DNA from: Trichococcus patagoniensis
GTDB lineage: Bacteria; Bacillota; Bacilli; Lactobacillales; Aerococcaceae
NCBI RefSeq assembly: GCF_003051085.1
Contig: NZ_QAOM01000011.1
Location: 1 to 64,000, forward strand
Reading direction: 5' to 3'
Length of the DNA: 64,000 bases
Shown one piece after another: positions 54,100 to 63,486 of the stretch. The notes below the pieces were generated by a model. It worked only from the letters and a program-made list of their open reading frames with translations. It did not search any database and was not told the DNA's origin. The translations under genes were made by a program, and so were the position numbers. Positions within the stretch are counted from its first letter, which is position 1, and every line of letters starts with the position of its first letter.

Positions 54100-54933
54100 T
54101 CATTTATTTTTTGTTTGGAAAACGTCATAATAATGATTCAACACTTCGGTCATCCCTTTATTGGCTGCACTCTTTAAATCTATGTAATTATCTGGTTTTT
54201 CTTTGTTGATCTCTGCCATTGCACCGTTCAAAAAATCCGTGTAGATATTGATCTTTGAAATTCCGCTTGTTGCGCATCTCGTGAGATTTTCATCTCCCGT
54301 TGAGGATCCGCCATGGAGAACTAGTGGAATATCCACAATGTCATTTATTTCTTGCAGCCTTTCAAAATTCAATTTCGGCGTTCCTTTATAGACACCATGT
54401 GCGGTTCCGATTGATATCGCCAATGAGTCAACATTGGTCTGGTCCACAAAAGCCACTACTTTATCCACTTCCGTGTAGATCGATGAGGTGATTTCACTGG
54501 ATTCTGATGTATCATTAGCACCCACATGGCCTAGTTCAGCTTCCACAGTGACATTATGTTTATGAGCGAATGCCACAACTTCCTGCGTAATTTTTATGTT
54601 CTCCTCAAACGGTTTTTGCGATGCATCTATCATGACCGATGTAAAGCCCAGTTCAATCGCACGGAAAATGAATTCTTTATCTTCTCCATGATCCAAGTGC
54701 AACACAATCGGAACAGTAGCTTTTTCGGCGAGAAACTTACCGATTAATGCTGCTTCCTCCAAAGATAAAATGTCCTTATGTGATTGGGCAAACGGCAAAA
54801 TTAAAGGCAGGTTCCTTTTTTCGGCAACCGCTACATACGTTCTGGCTGAATCTAAATCGATAAAATTTGTAGCTGGAATGGCATAGCTATTTTTTTTGGC
54901 ATGTAACATGAGCTCTTTGGAATTTACTAACAA
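54100..54933 (-). CDS. class II (zinc) aldolase, FbaA/KbaY family
   Basis: Cleaves a ketose bisphosphate or ketose-1-phosphate to dihydroxyacetone phosphate and an aldehyde. Zinc ligands and catalytic residues are visible in LHLDHGEDKE (about residue 82), EAELGHVG, GTAHGVYKG and LHGGSSTGDEN. I prefer TTG 54933, six bases after GGAGGG, over an upstream ATG, because it yields the normal N-terminus LVNSKELMLHAKKNSYAIPA. About 277 residues. First gene of the operon behind the operator region. Substrate unknown. Confidence 0.86.
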   Translation of the reverse strand: MLVNSKELMLHAKKNSYAIPATNFIDLDSARTYVAVAEKRNLPLILPFAQSHKDILSLEEAALIGKFLAEKATVPIVLHLDHGEDKEFIFRAIELGFTSVMIDASQKPFEENIKITQEVVAFAHKHNVTVEAELGHVGANDTSESSEITSSIYTEVDKVVAFVDQTNVDSLAISIGTAHGVYKGTPKLNFERLQEINDIVDIPLVLHGGSSTGDENLTRCATSGISKINIYTDFLNGAMAEINKEKPDNYIDLKSAANKGMTEVLNHYYDVFQTKNK

Positions 54934-54981
54934 GGTAATCCCTCCATTTGAGTAGTATTGTTTCAGCAATCTATATACCGT

Positions 54982-55023
54982 ATAATAGGTTATGGTATCA
55001 ACGTTGTAAACACTTCCGTTTAC
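54982..55023 (-). promoter_or_regulatory. aldolase-PTS operon promoter with overlapping operator
   Basis: On the minus strand TTTACA (55010-55005) and TATTAT (54987-54982) are 17 bases apart. The -35 box overlaps an inverted repeat GTAAAC-N6-GTTTAC (55006-55023), a natural site for the divergently transcribed SorC-type regulator. Confidence 0.65.
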
Positions 55024-55037
55024 ATTTTTCAGGCGGT

Positions 55038-55051
55038 TTTACATTTGTAAA
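55038..55051. promoter_or_regulatory. second dyad, possible regulator site
   Basis: TTTAC-ATTT-GTAAA, with half-sites like those of the neighbouring operator (GTAAAC/GTTTAC). It lies 47 bases ahead of the regulator gene start. Confidence 0.45.
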
Positions 55052-55097
55052 AAGAGTGCAAAGCGAGTCCCCCTAATTCGCAGAAGGAGTTTTTCAA

Positions 55098-56036
55098 TTG
55101 TTAAAAAGAGATGACTTGATGATTAAAGTAGCAACTTTGTATTATGAAGCAGATTTTACCCAAAGTGAGATTGCAAAAAGATTGAAGATCTCTCGTCCGA
55201 CCGTTTCCACCCTATTGAAGGAAGCAAAAGAAAAGGGAATTGTGCGCATAACAATTCAACATTCAAAAATGAATGCCAATAAACAGCAAGAAGCTATTGC
55301 CGCTTTGTATAACCTTCAAAGTGTCACTATAGCTCCACAAGGTTACGGGACACTTACAAATAAAAATATGGTAGGCAGTCTCTGTGCTGATTTTGTGGAA
55401 AAAAAAGCGCTCGATATCGAATCCATCGGCATTGGTTGGGGGACCACCATTTTTGAATTTGTTCAAGCAGCATCATACGCAGACTTTAATCATTTGGATA
55501 TCGTTCCCTTAATCGGGGGATTTGGAATCAATAATGTCCAATACCACTCGAATCATTTAGCTTTCCAACTGGCTAATAAATACAATTGTTCCGTCAATTA
55601 TTTTTATGCCCCAGCAATAGCAGAAAGCATTGAAGTAAAGAATATTCTGGAATCAACTGAGCTGATTAAGCAAATATACCAAAAAGGAAAAAGCGTCGAT
55701 TTGACCATCGTAGGTATAGGCAACCCCATTGAATCCTCCACTTACAGACAGTTCGGATATATATCCGAACAAGAAAAGAATATTATAAAAAATGCTGCTG
55801 TAGTGGGAGATGCTTTGGCTACTTTCTTCGATGAAGAAGGAAATTCCGTAGCAACTACCGTTTCCGAAAGAATGCTCGGAATCACTCTGGAAGATTTGGA
55901 AATGGCCAAGGAGACACTGATTCTTGCTTCCGGCATAGAGAAAGCACCCTCTATAAAAGCTTTATTAAAGAAAGGTTTTATTGATCATCTAATAGTAGAT
56001 AAAGAAATTGCAGACTATATAATGTCTGCTGAATAA
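55098..56036 (+). CDS. SorC/DeoR-type transcriptional regulator (locus 1)
   Basis: 312 residues: an N-terminal helix-turn-helix (ADFTQSEIAKRLKISRPTVS, about residues 19-38) and a SorC-type sugar-phosphate-binding domain (IGIGWGTTIFEF, IVPLIGGFGINN, VVGDALATFFDEEGN). TTG 55098 with AGAAGGAG eight bases upstream is the start. Divergent from the aldolase-PTS operon and presumably its regulator, sensing a phosphorylated intermediate. Similar in domain plan to the regulator at 60 kb. Confidence 0.9.
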   Translation: MLKRDDLMIKVATLYYEADFTQSEIAKRLKISRPTVSTLLKEAKEKGIVRITIQHSKMNANKQQEAIAALYNLQSVTIAPQGYGTLTNKNMVGSLCADFVEKKALDIESIGIGWGTTIFEFVQAASYADFNHLDIVPLIGGFGINNVQYHSNHLAFQLANKYNCSVNYFYAPAIAESIEVKNILESTELIKQIYQKGKSVDLTIVGIGNPIESSTYRQFGYISEQEKNIIKNAAVVGDALATFFDEEGNSVATTVSERMLGITLEDLEMAKETLILASGIEKAPSIKALLKKGFIDHLIVDKEIADYIMSAE

Positions 56037-56096
56037 TTTACAAAAAGCGGCAAACAAATTCGCAAAGCCTTCGGCAAGCTGCTGAAGCTAATGAGA

Positions 56097-56139
56097 AAAG
56101 GTTCCAATCACCGAATCATGGTGATTGAAACCTTTTTTT
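56097..56139 (+). terminator. terminator of the SorC-type regulator gene
   Basis: AAAAGGTT-N2-AATCACC and GGTGATT-N2-AACCTTTTTTT pair. T-run on the plus strand. The remaining part of the gap to rpe (56140-56239) shows nothing. Confidence 0.88.
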
Positions 56140-56239
56140 GAATCCCAAGATGCGAATGCTTCTAGGAAGGGAGGCTTGGGTGTGATCCTAAAACATATGA
56201 ATAATCCAGGACTATCTTCTATAATCTCATACAACTTTC

Positions 56240-56899
56240 TCAGACTGCAGTACCGCACGCATCCTTCAGTCGGCTGATGGCTGCTGCTGGATTTTCATCG
56301 TCATAAATATAGGAACCGGCTACGAATACATCAGCACCCGCTTCAAGGCACTTGATGAGCGTCTTATGGGTAATGCCGCCATCGACTTCGATTTCGTAAT
56401 GATAGCCATGCTTTTCGCGCAAGGTAGCCAGCTCTTGGATTTTGTCCAACGTGCTTTCGATGAAGCCTTGGCCCCCGAAGCCCGGGTTGACGGTCATGAC
56501 GAGCACCATATCGACATCGCCCAAAACGGGTTTGATGACGTCTACGCTTGTGCCCGGATTGATGACGACGCCGGCTGCAATGTTTTCATTTTTGATCATC
56601 TGGATCGCGCCATGGATGTGGGCAGTAGCTTCCGCGTGGATCGTGATGATGTCCGCGCCGGCCCTAGCGAAAGCCGGGATCAAATTTTCAGGTGTGTTGA
56701 CCATCAAATGACAATCCAACGGTAATTTTGTGTGCGGACGGATTGCCTGCACAACATTTGGGCCCAACGTCAAATTGGCGACGAATTGGCCGTCCATGGC
56801 ATCGATGTGGATATAATCAGCACCAGCTTGTTCGACCAACTTGACATCCCGCTCTAAATTCGCGAAATCAGCACTTAATATGGATGGAGCAATTTTCAT
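56240..56899 (-). CDS. rpe: ribulose-phosphate 3-epimerase
   Basis: Interconverts ribulose 5-phosphate and xylulose 5-phosphate. The family blocks are intact: MKIAPSILSADFANL at the start, DYIHIDAMDGQFV with metal-binding His/Asp, DCHLMV, VMTVNPGFGGQ, and VDGGI near the C-terminus. 219 residues. A GTG four codons upstream is less likely than ATG 56899, which stands nine bases after AAGGTG. It lies downstream of tkt behind a terminator. An extra copy beside PTS genes suggests a role in the polyol pathway, possibly on a related sugar phosphate. Confidence 0.94.
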   Translation of the reverse strand: MKIAPSILSADFANLERDVKLVEQAGADYIHIDAMDGQFVANLTLGPNVVQAIRPHTKLPLDCHLMVNTPENLIPAFARAGADIITIHAEATAHIHGAIQMIKNENIAAGVVINPGTSVDVIKPVLGDVDMVLVMTVNPGFGGQGFIESTLDKIQELATLREKHGYHYEIEVDGGITHKTLIKCLEAGADVFVAGSYIYDDENPAAAISRLKDACGTAV

Positions 56900-57003
56900 T
56901 TTCACACACACCTTATCTCTTATTTTTTTTTATGTACATCGGTTTGCGTCCGACAATTTCCTCATGGAACTGTAGATAGTGTTCAGATTTGAATGTGGGC
57001 TTA

Positions 57004-57051
57004 GACAAAAGAAGTAACAAAGCTATTTAATTTGCTTTGTTACTTCTTTTG
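57004..57051 (-). terminator. tkt terminator
   Basis: ACAAAAGAAGTAACAAAGC and GCTTTGTTACTTCTTTTGT form a perfect 19-bp stem with a ten-base loop, 27 bases after the tkt stop. A/T rich; it probably acts on the minus strand. Confidence 0.8.
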
Positions 57052-57077
57052 TTACCCACTCACGAGACTTGATTAAC

Positions 57078-59072
57078 TCATAATGATTTATATGTATTTA
57101 CAACATTCTCTACCGTAAAACCAAACTCTTCCATAATTTGATTTCCCGGTGCCGATGCTCCAAAATGGTTGATCGTAATTGTTTTCCCTTTAGCTCCTGC
57201 GTAATGCTCCCAACCAAATGGGGATGCCATCTCGATTGCAACTCTCTTTTCTACTGCCGCTGGGAGCACAGATTCCTTATACTCATCGGATTGCGACTCG
57301 AACAAGTCAAAACTTGGAAGTGAAACAACCGATAGGTCAAACCCTTCTGCCGCCAGTGCTTGCTGTGCTTCGACAGCTAAAGCAACTTCGGAACCAGTTG
57401 CAATCAAAATCCCGTCAGGTTTTTCCCCTTTTTGAGCTGAAACGACATAACCGCCTTTGGCAACTTTCTCATCTGTTTCGTCTACTGTGCCAGCAAGTAC
57501 AGGCAAGTTTTGTCGGCTTAACACCAAAACAGTCGGTTTGTTTTTGGTAGTCATCGCAAGCTTCCAAGCAGCACGGGTTTCATTGCCATCAGCCGGCCGG
57601 ATTACTTGCACATTCGGCATGCTCCGGATACTAGCCAGTTGCTCAATCGGCTCATGCGTCGGGCCGTCTTCACCTACCGCCACCGAATCATGGGTCAGAA
57701 CATAAGTGACAGGAATATTTTGAATGGCAGACAGTCGTAAAGCCGGACGCAAGTAATCAACAAATACGAAGAATGTTCCACCATAGATACGTGTCCCACC
57801 GTGTAATTGAATGCCATTCATTGCCGCAGCCATCGCAAATTCCCGCACTCCGAACCAAATATTGCGTCCTTCATACTGACCTGGTTCAAAATCCTTCTCG
57901 ACACTCACCATCGTATTATTTGAGGCTGAAAGGTCCGCAGATCCACCCCAGAAAGTTGGGATAGCCTTGGATAAAGCTTGAATGATTTCTTTACTGGAAA
58001 CGCGACTCGCTTGACTGGACCCAACTTCATAGCTAGGTAATTCTGAGTCCCAATTTGCTGGAAGTTCACCAGCAAATGCTTGTTTGAATTGTTTAGCTAG
58101 TTCAGGATAATTCATTTCATATTCTTCAAATTTATAGTTCCAAAATGCTTCTGCCTTTTCTCCACTATCTATGATTGTTTCCTTAAATCGTTTCGAAACT
58201 TCTTCTGGAACAGCAAAGTCTGGATATTCCCAACAATAAGTATCTTTAGCGCATTTGACACCATCCGCGCCGATTGGAGCACCATGGACAGACGAAGTAC
58301 CTGCTTTCGGTGCACCATAACCGATAACTGTTTTAACTTCAATTAAGGTTGGCTTTTCTGTATCCATTTTTGCTTCTTCTATGGCTTTAGAAATAGCTTC
58401 CAGATCATTCCCATCTTTCACTAAAATATGCTGCCAACCATACGCCTCAAAACGAGCACCAACATTCTCAGTAAATGCTTTTGAAGTCGGACCATCAAGC
58501 GAAATGTCATTTGAATCATATAACACAACCAATTTGCCAAGCTTCATATGGCCTGCCATCGAACATGCTTCTTGAGAAACACCCTCCATCAAGTCACCAT
58601 CGCCACACAAGGCATAGGTAAAATGATCCATTACTTTGAAATTATCACGATTATACACTGCCCCTAAATGCTCTTCTGCCATTGCCATGCCGACTGCCAT
58701 CGCAATCCCTTGTCCCAACGGTCCTGTAGTTGCTTCTACACCATCCGTATGTCCGACCTCTGGATGTCCTGGCGTTTTGCTGCCCCACTGGCGAAAATTC
58801 TTTAAGTCATCGATTGTCACGTTGTATCCAGCTAAATGAAGTAAACTATATAATAACGCAGATCCATGCCCCGCAGATAAAACGAACCTATCTCGATTAG
58901 CCCATTTTGTTGAAGTTTTTGGGTTAATTTTCAAGTGTTTCGTCCAAAGTGCATAAGCCATTGGAGCGGCTCCCATCGGCAACCCCGGGTGCCCCGAATT
59001 GGCTTTTTGAATAGCATCAATACTCAACGTCCGTACTGTGTTTACGCTTAGTTCGTCAATCTTATCAAACAT
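57078..59072 (-). CDS. tkt: transketolase
   Basis: TPP-dependent enzyme moving two-carbon units between sugar phosphates, linking pentose, tetrose and triose phosphates. Complete at 664 residues: [11 protein letters not shown] and [10 protein letters not shown] with the active-site His residues, [23 protein letters not shown] (TPP/Mg site), and [13 protein letters not shown] in the second domain. ATG 59072 follows AGGAGG. It has its own promoter with a palindromic operator. It is close to the truncated copy at 41-42.7 kb, which would lie in another ancestral PTS locus. Confidence 0.97.
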   Translation of the reverse strand: MFDKIDELSVNTVRTLSIDAIQKANSGHPGLPMGAAPMAYALWTKHLKINPKTSTKWANRDRFVLSAGHGSALLYSLLHLAGYNVTIDDLKNFRQWGSKTPGHPEVGHTDGVEATTGPLGQGIAMAVGMAMAEEHLGAVYNRDNFKVMDHFTYALCGDGDLMEGVSQEACSMAGHMKLGKLVVLYDSNDISLDGPTSKAFTENVGARFEAYGWQHILVKDGNDLEAISKAIEEAKMDTEKPTLIEVKTVIGYGAPKAGTSSVHGAPIGADGVKCAKDTYCWEYPDFAVPEEVSKRFKETIIDSGEKAEAFWNYKFEEYEMNYPELAKQFKQAFAGELPANWDSELPSYEVGSSQASRVSSKEIIQALSKAIPTFWGGSADLSASNNTMVSVEKDFEPGQYEGRNIWFGVREFAMAAAMNGIQLHGGTRIYGGTFFVFVDYLRPALRLSAIQNIPVTYVLTHDSVAVGEDGPTHEPIEQLASIRSMPNVQVIRPADGNETRAAWKLAMTTKNKPTVLVLSRQNLPVLAGTVDETDEKVAKGGYVVSAQKGEKPDGILIATGSEVALAVEAQQALAAEGFDLSVVSLPSFDLFESQSDEYKESVLPAAVEKRVAIEMASPFGWEHYAGAKGKTITINHFGASAPGNQIMEEFGFTVENVVNTYKSL

Positions 59073-59229
59073 AATGAATTCCTCCTAAATTTGTTGTGGC
59101 AGCTGACTTTTCGACATAGTCTTATTCAGTATTGAACAAACGCGATGATTATATTTTTCCTGTTTATTCAAAATAAAGAGCAAAACCTTCCTAGCATTCT
59201 TGAGTGTAAGCTGTCTTTGAATCACTTAT

Positions 59230-59260
59230 GGATATGCTCATGGATTTAATGAGCGTATCC
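59230..59260 (-). promoter_or_regulatory. hairpin in the tkt leader
   Basis: GGATATGCTCAT and ATGAGCGTATCC pair around a seven-base loop within the ~230-base leader of tkt. No T-run, so not a terminator. It may stabilise or regulate the mRNA. Confidence 0.5.
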
Positions 59261-59303
59261 TTACTGACAAAAACCATACCCCTCAGGTTGTTGATATGTA
59301 ACA

Positions 59304-59354
59304 ATTATATCACCTTTATGTCATATGTCAAAGCTTTTGTCATTTGACATATGA
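59304..59354 (-). promoter_or_regulatory. tkt promoter with a long palindromic operator
   Basis: TTGACA (59331-59326) and TATAAT (59309-59304) with a 16-base spacer on the minus strand. A perfect inverted repeat, TCATATGTCAAA (59321-59332) and TTTGACATATGA (59343-59354), covers the -35 box. This looks like a repressor site and differs from the GTAAA-type dyads near the SorC genes. Confidence 0.75.
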
Positions 59355-59387
59355 AAATTATTTTTTTTGCGATTCCATATTTTTAAA

Positions 59388-59434
59388 ATAAAAAATAACC
59401 TTTCCAACAGTTTTTAACACTGCTGAAAAGGCTA
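59388..59434 (-). terminator. rpiB terminator
   Basis: Arms AGCCTTTTCAGCAGT and ACTGTTGGAAAGGTT followed by ATTTTTTATTTT on the minus strand, about 80 bases after rpiB. It ends the PTS-SorC-rpiB transcript before tkt. Confidence 0.85.
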
Positions 59435-59515
59435 TCTTATAACAAGGAATTCCCTCTCTTTGTGAAAAAGATAACACCGTAATGTAATGGAAAATTCCTC
59501 GTATAAATTATTGGA

Positions 59516-59950
59516 TTATACTTCTTCAATTAAATCAATTCTGGTTTGATGACGATCTCCCAAAAAATCAGAAGATAGCCATTCGTCCACTATCATAAGA
59601 GCCGTTCCCTCTCCAAGAACCCTTTGTCCCAAACAAATAATATTCGCATTATTATGCTCTTTTGTGGCTCTTGCTGAGAAAACATCGCCTACGACAGCAG
59701 CGCGAATACCCGGAACCTTATTAGCAGCAATGCTCATCCCGATACCAGTACCGCATACCAAGATGCCGCTGGTTGCTTCATTATTGATAATGGCATGGGC
59801 TACTTTTTTAGCATAATGCGGATAATCTACACTTACCGCTGAAGTATCAACGCCAAAATCACTAATTTCGAACCCTTTATCGGATAAATGACTTATTATC
59901 GCTTGCTTTAACTCATACCCGCCATGATCAGAAGCTATAGCAATCTTCAT
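59516..59950 (-). CDS. rpiB: ribose 5-phosphate isomerase B family protein
   Basis: 144 residues with the RpiB hallmarks: IASDHGGYELKQAI at the start, Cys in GILVCGTGIGMSIAANK, and SARATKEHNNANIICLGQRV with the Asn/His sugar-binding residues. RpiB relatives act on ribose, allose or tetrose phosphates (EryI and DerI types), so the substrate is open. Nine bases after the SorC-type gene, hence co-transcribed with the PTS genes. Confidence 0.92.
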   Translation of the reverse strand: MKIAIASDHGGYELKQAIISHLSDKGFEISDFGVDTSAVSVDYPHYAKKVAHAIINNEATSGILVCGTGIGMSIAANKVPGIRAAVVGDVFSARATKEHNNANIICLGQRVLGEGTALMIVDEWLSSDFLGDRHQTRIDLIEEV

Positions 59951-59959
59951 AAATTTTCC

Positions 59960-60901
59960 TCAATTCGCTAATAATTTTGTAGCTATTTTATCAGTTGTAA
60001 CGATCACATCCACTAAATGATGTTTCAACGCAACTTCAATTGCAGCGTATTTGTTTTCACCATATGCGATGGCCATTACAGTTGCTATTTGGCCGATTTC
60101 ATGTAAATTAATACCCATAACATTCTGATTTATAGTACAGTTTACTTCTTTTCCTTCTGAATCGAAAAATCTGGAGTTGATGTCTCCAACAACATTGTTG
60201 TCCGATAACTCTTTTATATCCTGATCATTGATGTAACCTATCTTAACCATTGTACTGTTTTCGTAAGGACTGGAGATACCCACTAAGGCTATATCCACCA
60301 ATTTGCTTTCTTCTATAACAGCATGAATAGTAGAATTGTTACTCAGTTCTTCTTTGATCCGCTTATTCGATACCAGCGCAGGTGCATAAAGATATTTTGA
60401 CTTACCGCGCATTTTTCTGGCTAAGTCATAGCACAATTGATTGGAATGAATGTCGACGTGGTCATCCCCCATCCCACCAATTAAAGGAAATACAGTTATA
60501 TCCGACTGGTTTGTATAAGGATAGTGATCCACCAATCCCCGCAATGATTTCCCCCAAGAAATACCAACATTATTTATGTTCTTAGATATTTTTTGCAGAT
60601 ACAGAGCTGCTGCCCTGCTTGCCATCTTATCAATTTCAGTTTCTTCCTGTTCCAATGTATCAATGACTATCGCACGCTGTAAAGCAAATCTTTTTTCTAA
60701 TTTTCTCTCCAGATCAACAGTAAAAGCACTCTTACTATTGATGAATACCTCTACTATCCCAGCCTCTTTGGCATCAAGTAGCATTTTAGAAATCAGAGAA
60801 CGTGAAACACCGATTTTTTTAGCAATTTCAGCCTGTGTCATTCCTTCTTCGTAATACATGGTAGCAATTCTAACGAAGTCTTTTTCTTCAAATTGATCCA
60901 T
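59960..60901 (-). CDS. SorC/DeoR-type transcriptional regulator (locus 2)
   Basis: 313 residues: HTH in EEGMTQAEIAKKIGVSRSLI and a SorC-type effector domain (VGISWGKSLRGL, TVFPLIGGMGDDH, VVGDINSRFFDSEGKEV). ATG 60901 follows AGGAGAC. It sits within the PTS operon, between EIIA and rpiB, and a near-palindrome stands just upstream. Likely controls this operon; activator or repressor is not evident. Confidence 0.9.
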   Translation of the reverse strand: MDQFEEKDFVRIATMYYEEGMTQAEIAKKIGVSRSLISKMLLDAKEAGIVEVFINSKSAFTVDLERKLEKRFALQRAIVIDTLEQEETEIDKMASRAAALYLQKISKNINNVGISWGKSLRGLVDHYPYTNQSDITVFPLIGGMGDDHVDIHSNQLCYDLARKMRGKSKYLYAPALVSNKRIKEELSNNSTIHAVIEESKLVDIALVGISSPYENSTMVKIGYINDQDIKELSDNNVVGDINSRFFDSEGKEVNCTINQNVMGINLHEIGQIATVMAIAYGENKYAAIEVALKHHLVDVIVTTDKIATKLLAN

Positions 60902-60928
60902 ATCAGAGTCTCCTAATCTTCAATTTAA

Positions 60929-60950
60929 GTAAAATATACCATATATTTAC
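60929..60950. promoter_or_regulatory. 22-base near-palindrome before the SorC-type gene
   Basis: GTAAAATATACCATATATTTAC reads almost the same on both strands and carries GTAAA/TTTAC half-sites like those at 55006-55051. Possible operator for internal autoregulation. Confidence 0.45.
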
Positions 60951-60972
60951 TGGACAACACAGACCGAAACGA

Positions 60973-61332
60973 TTAATCATTCACAATTTTGATAATATCT
61001 CCGGGTTGCATAGAAGGATATACTTCTGGCTCGGCTATGATTGCCCCGGGCAAGATTTCATTCTCTCCCGAACGGAAATAGATGGAAACATGACCCAATT
61101 CGTCAAAATTTTTATTTGCAGCATCGCCTACTTGGGTAACAGTGTATGTTGTACCACCCATTTCGATCAATGTACCCAGTTGTAAAATATTATCTGGCTG
61201 ACCACTTGATTCATGGATAACGCAAATTGATTTTAATTCAGGTGTTGCACTAGGTCCGAATAGAATCAATAACATTTCTTCTTCAAACGCTGGAACCATT
61301 TCTCCAATTTCTACTACTTTCGTTGAATACAA
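60973..61332 (-). CDS. srlB: PTS glucitol/sorbitol-family EIIA (SrlB-like)
   Basis: 119-residue soluble phosphocarrier. The probable phospho-His lies in SICVIHESSG (about residue 39), and TYTVTQVGDAANKNFDELGH is the conserved centre. Twelve bases after srlE. It is the only EIIA of this family in the window and would have to serve both PTS sets if the other has none elsewhere. Confidence 0.9.
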   Translation of the reverse strand: MYSTKVVEIGEMVPAFEEEMLLILFGPSATPELKSICVIHESSGQPDNILQLGTLIEMGGTTYTVTQVGDAANKNFDELGHVSIYFRSGENEILPGAIIAEPEVYPSMQPGDIIKIVND

Positions 61333-61344
61333 AATATCTCCTCC

Positions 61345-62367
61345 TTAATACATTCCGATACTGAACACCCATGCAATAACAACGGCTAATGCTCCTGTTA
61401 CTACACGGCTATAAAGAATAGCCGGAACCCCAACTTGAACAGTCTCAGGTTTCGCCTCCCCTAATGATAAACCAACCGGAATAAAGTCACAACCCACTTG
61501 AGCATTAATTGCAAAAAGCGCTGGCAACGCATACGTTACTGGAATTGTTCCTGCAGCAATCTGAGTACCGATCAACACACCAACAACTTGCGCAATAACG
61601 GCGCCTGGCCCTAAAATCGGAGACAGGAACGGCAAACTACAAATGAATGCGATCATGACCAGCCCAACGATTGAATCCGAAAATGGTGCTAACAAGTTTG
61701 CAATCATGTTCCCAATACCGGTGTAATTGATGATACCGATCAACATACTGATAAACGCCATGAATGGAATAATGTTTTTTAACAGCATATCAACAGCATC
61801 GCGACCAGCTTGGTAAAATATACCCATTATTCTTCCGATTCCTCTTGAAAAAGCAACCAGTACTCCACCTTTACCGCTATTGTTCTTTTTATGCTCTTCC
61901 TTTGCTTGTGCATATTTTGTTTGGAAATCCTCTTCACCCGATTTTTCTTCAGGTGCACTGTTGTTCGCATTTTCGTTGATAAGCTTTGCAGGGCCTGCCT
62001 CAGAGACAACTTCAATGTCATCTGGTCGCACACCCGAAACGAAGATATCCTCTGTAATGAACTTGGATAATGGGCCGGATGGAGAAGATGGCAAAACATC
62101 CACCGTAGGGATCCGCTTCATTGGATAAACTCCAATTCGCGCAGTTCCTCCACAGTCAATAACAGCTGCCAATATTTCATCCTCAGGAACTGCATTCTTA
62201 AAGCCGTCTATAACTTCTGCCCCGCTCAAATCAGCCATCCTTTGCGCCACTGGATGGATACCGCCACCGGTAACAGAAATAATTTTTGTTTTTTTACCTT
62301 CGGGCGTAATTTCCAACCCTTTTCCCCAACCATTACTTCCCTTTTTCACGAGAATTTTATTGTACAT
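61345..62367 (-). CDS. srlE: PTS glucitol/sorbitol-family EIIBC (SrlE-like, copy 2)
   Basis: 340 residues with the same plan as copy 1: EIIB with [18 protein letters not shown], a charged and variable linker (about 125-165, the main difference from copy 1), and the membrane part with [19 protein letters not shown] and [16 protein letters not shown]. The near-identity of the membrane parts suggests closely related substrates. Preceded by srlA, followed by srlB. Confidence 0.92.
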   Translation of the reverse strand: MYNKILVKKGSNGWGKGLEITPEGKKTKIISVTGGGIHPVAQRMADLSGAEVIDGFKNAVPEDEILAAVIDCGGTARIGVYPMKRIPTVDVLPSSPSGPLSKFITEDIFVSGVRPDDIEVVSEAGPAKLINENANNSAPEEKSGEEDFQTKYAQAKEEHKKNNSGKGGVLVAFSRGIGRIMGIFYQAGRDAVDMLLKNIIPFMAFISMLIGIINYTGIGNMIANLLAPFSDSIVGLVMIAFICSLPFLSPILGPGAVIAQVVGVLIGTQIAAGTIPVTYALPALFAINAQVGCDFIPVGLSLGEAKPETVQVGVPAILYSRVVTGALAVVIAWVFSIGMY

Positions 62368-62397
62368 ATGAATGCCTCCGTAGTTAAATTTTTCCGC

Positions 62398-62919
62398 TTA
62401 TACCTGTTCACGTTTGATTAGGAATTTTGTAATCTTTTCAGTGATGACACCTCTTACAAACATGACTACAATACCACATAAGAAATAACGTACTGCGAGA
62501 CTCCCTTGATCATACCCCGCCTCCATCACGCCATTTGCGATACCCAGGTATACAAACAATTCACCGGCATTCGCATAAGGGAACAACCCTGTTACCGGGT
62601 GCAAAAATGAAACGACCGCATCATAAAACGCCGGTTTTTCTTCTTCTTTTACAAATTTACCGAAAGTATAAGCCATCGGGTTTGTTAACATTAATACTGA
62701 TAATATAGGCATTACAGTATAACGAAGAATCATATGCTTAGCGCTGCTTTCAATCGCTCTATTGATCTTCTCTTCACCTATGATCGCTATCAGAGAATAG
62801 GTGAATGTGAGTAACACAATCAGCAAGGGAATGATCCCTGTCATAAAACTCATGAATTGTTTACCACCTGCTTCAAAAAGACCTATAAAATTTGTTCCAA
62901 ACCACTCTATAAATTGCAT
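62398..62919 (-). CDS. srlA: PTS glucitol/sorbitol-family EIIC (SrlA-like, copy 2)
   Basis: 173-residue membrane subunit; starts MQFIEWFGTNFIGLFEAGGK and carries NPMAYTFGKFVKEEEKPAFY and GLFPYANAGELFVYLGIANG. Very similar to copy 1. ATG 62919 follows GAGAGGAG. Located between gutM and srlE as in classical gut/srl operons. Confidence 0.92.
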   Translation of the reverse strand: MQFIEWFGTNFIGLFEAGGKQFMSFMTGIIPLLIVLLTFTYSLIAIIGEEKINRAIESSAKHMILRYTVMPILSVLMLTNPMAYTFGKFVKEEEKPAFYDAVVSFLHPVTGLFPYANAGELFVYLGIANGVMEAGYDQGSLAVRYFLCGIVVMFVRGVITEKITKFLIKREQV

Positions 62920-62950
62920 GTGAACACTCCTCTCAATCTTTACAGACTAT

Positions 62951-63337
62951 TTAACGGGTAACCGTTTCCATTTCCTTGCAAATTAAAGTCTCAAAGGCTG
63001 TTGATTTCAAACCAGGTTTTTCCCCTTTAATTATGTTCAAAAGGTGATTATCAATCTTTTCCCCTACATACTTGTCATAAATTTTGAACTTTGAAAATAT
63101 AGTCAACCCACTGTAGGAGAAGCATTCCACAATCCTATGCTGCTCATCTAGGACAACTACAATGACGACTGATGAATAATATTTTTTTGCAACTTCTGTT
63201 CTTAACCGATACCCATGACTACCCTCGTATTTTTTAGTAAGTTTCTTAATAAAGCGATTGTAGTATCTCACTTGGTACAGACTAAGAATCAGCTGTAACA
63301 AGATAATTACTGAAGCTAAAACTGCTATTTTTTCCAA
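62951..63337 (-). CDS. gutM: glucitol operon activator-like protein (GutM)
   Basis: About 128 residues with one N-terminal membrane span (AVLASVIILLQLILSLYQV) and a soluble part containing VVVLDEQHRIVECFSYSGLT, which matches GutM (E. coli: DDQQRIVDTLFMKGLT). I chose TTG 63337, eight bases after AAGGAGG; a TTG further upstream overlaps the ribosome-binding site. Its role as activator is from E. coli; the membrane span suggests an indirect role. Confidence 0.82.
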   Translation of the reverse strand: MEKIAVLASVIILLQLILSLYQVRYYNRFIKKLTKKYEGSHGYRLRTEVAKKYYSSVVIVVVLDEQHRIVECFSYSGLTIFSKFKIYDKYVGEKIDNHLLNIIKGEKPGLKSTAFETLICKEMETVTR

Positions 63338-63358
63338 AGCAAATGCCTCCTTCAATTT

Positions 63359-63387
63359 TTCTCTCTTGGTTTTTTGCCAAGAGAGAA
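63359..63387 (-). promoter_or_regulatory. intercistronic hairpin before gutM
   Basis: CTCTCTTGG and CCAAGAGAG with a seven-base loop, extended by T/A pairs. There is no T-run after it on the minus strand. It lies between the oxidoreductase gene and gutM and may be a processing or stability element. Confidence 0.45.
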
Positions 63388-63486
63388 AGTATACCCCATT
63401 TTAAAAGAAATCAACAGTTGTTACAAGATGAAACAGTTAAATGTGCTGTATCTTTTTAAAATCAGGCAATGAAGGATTATAAATTT

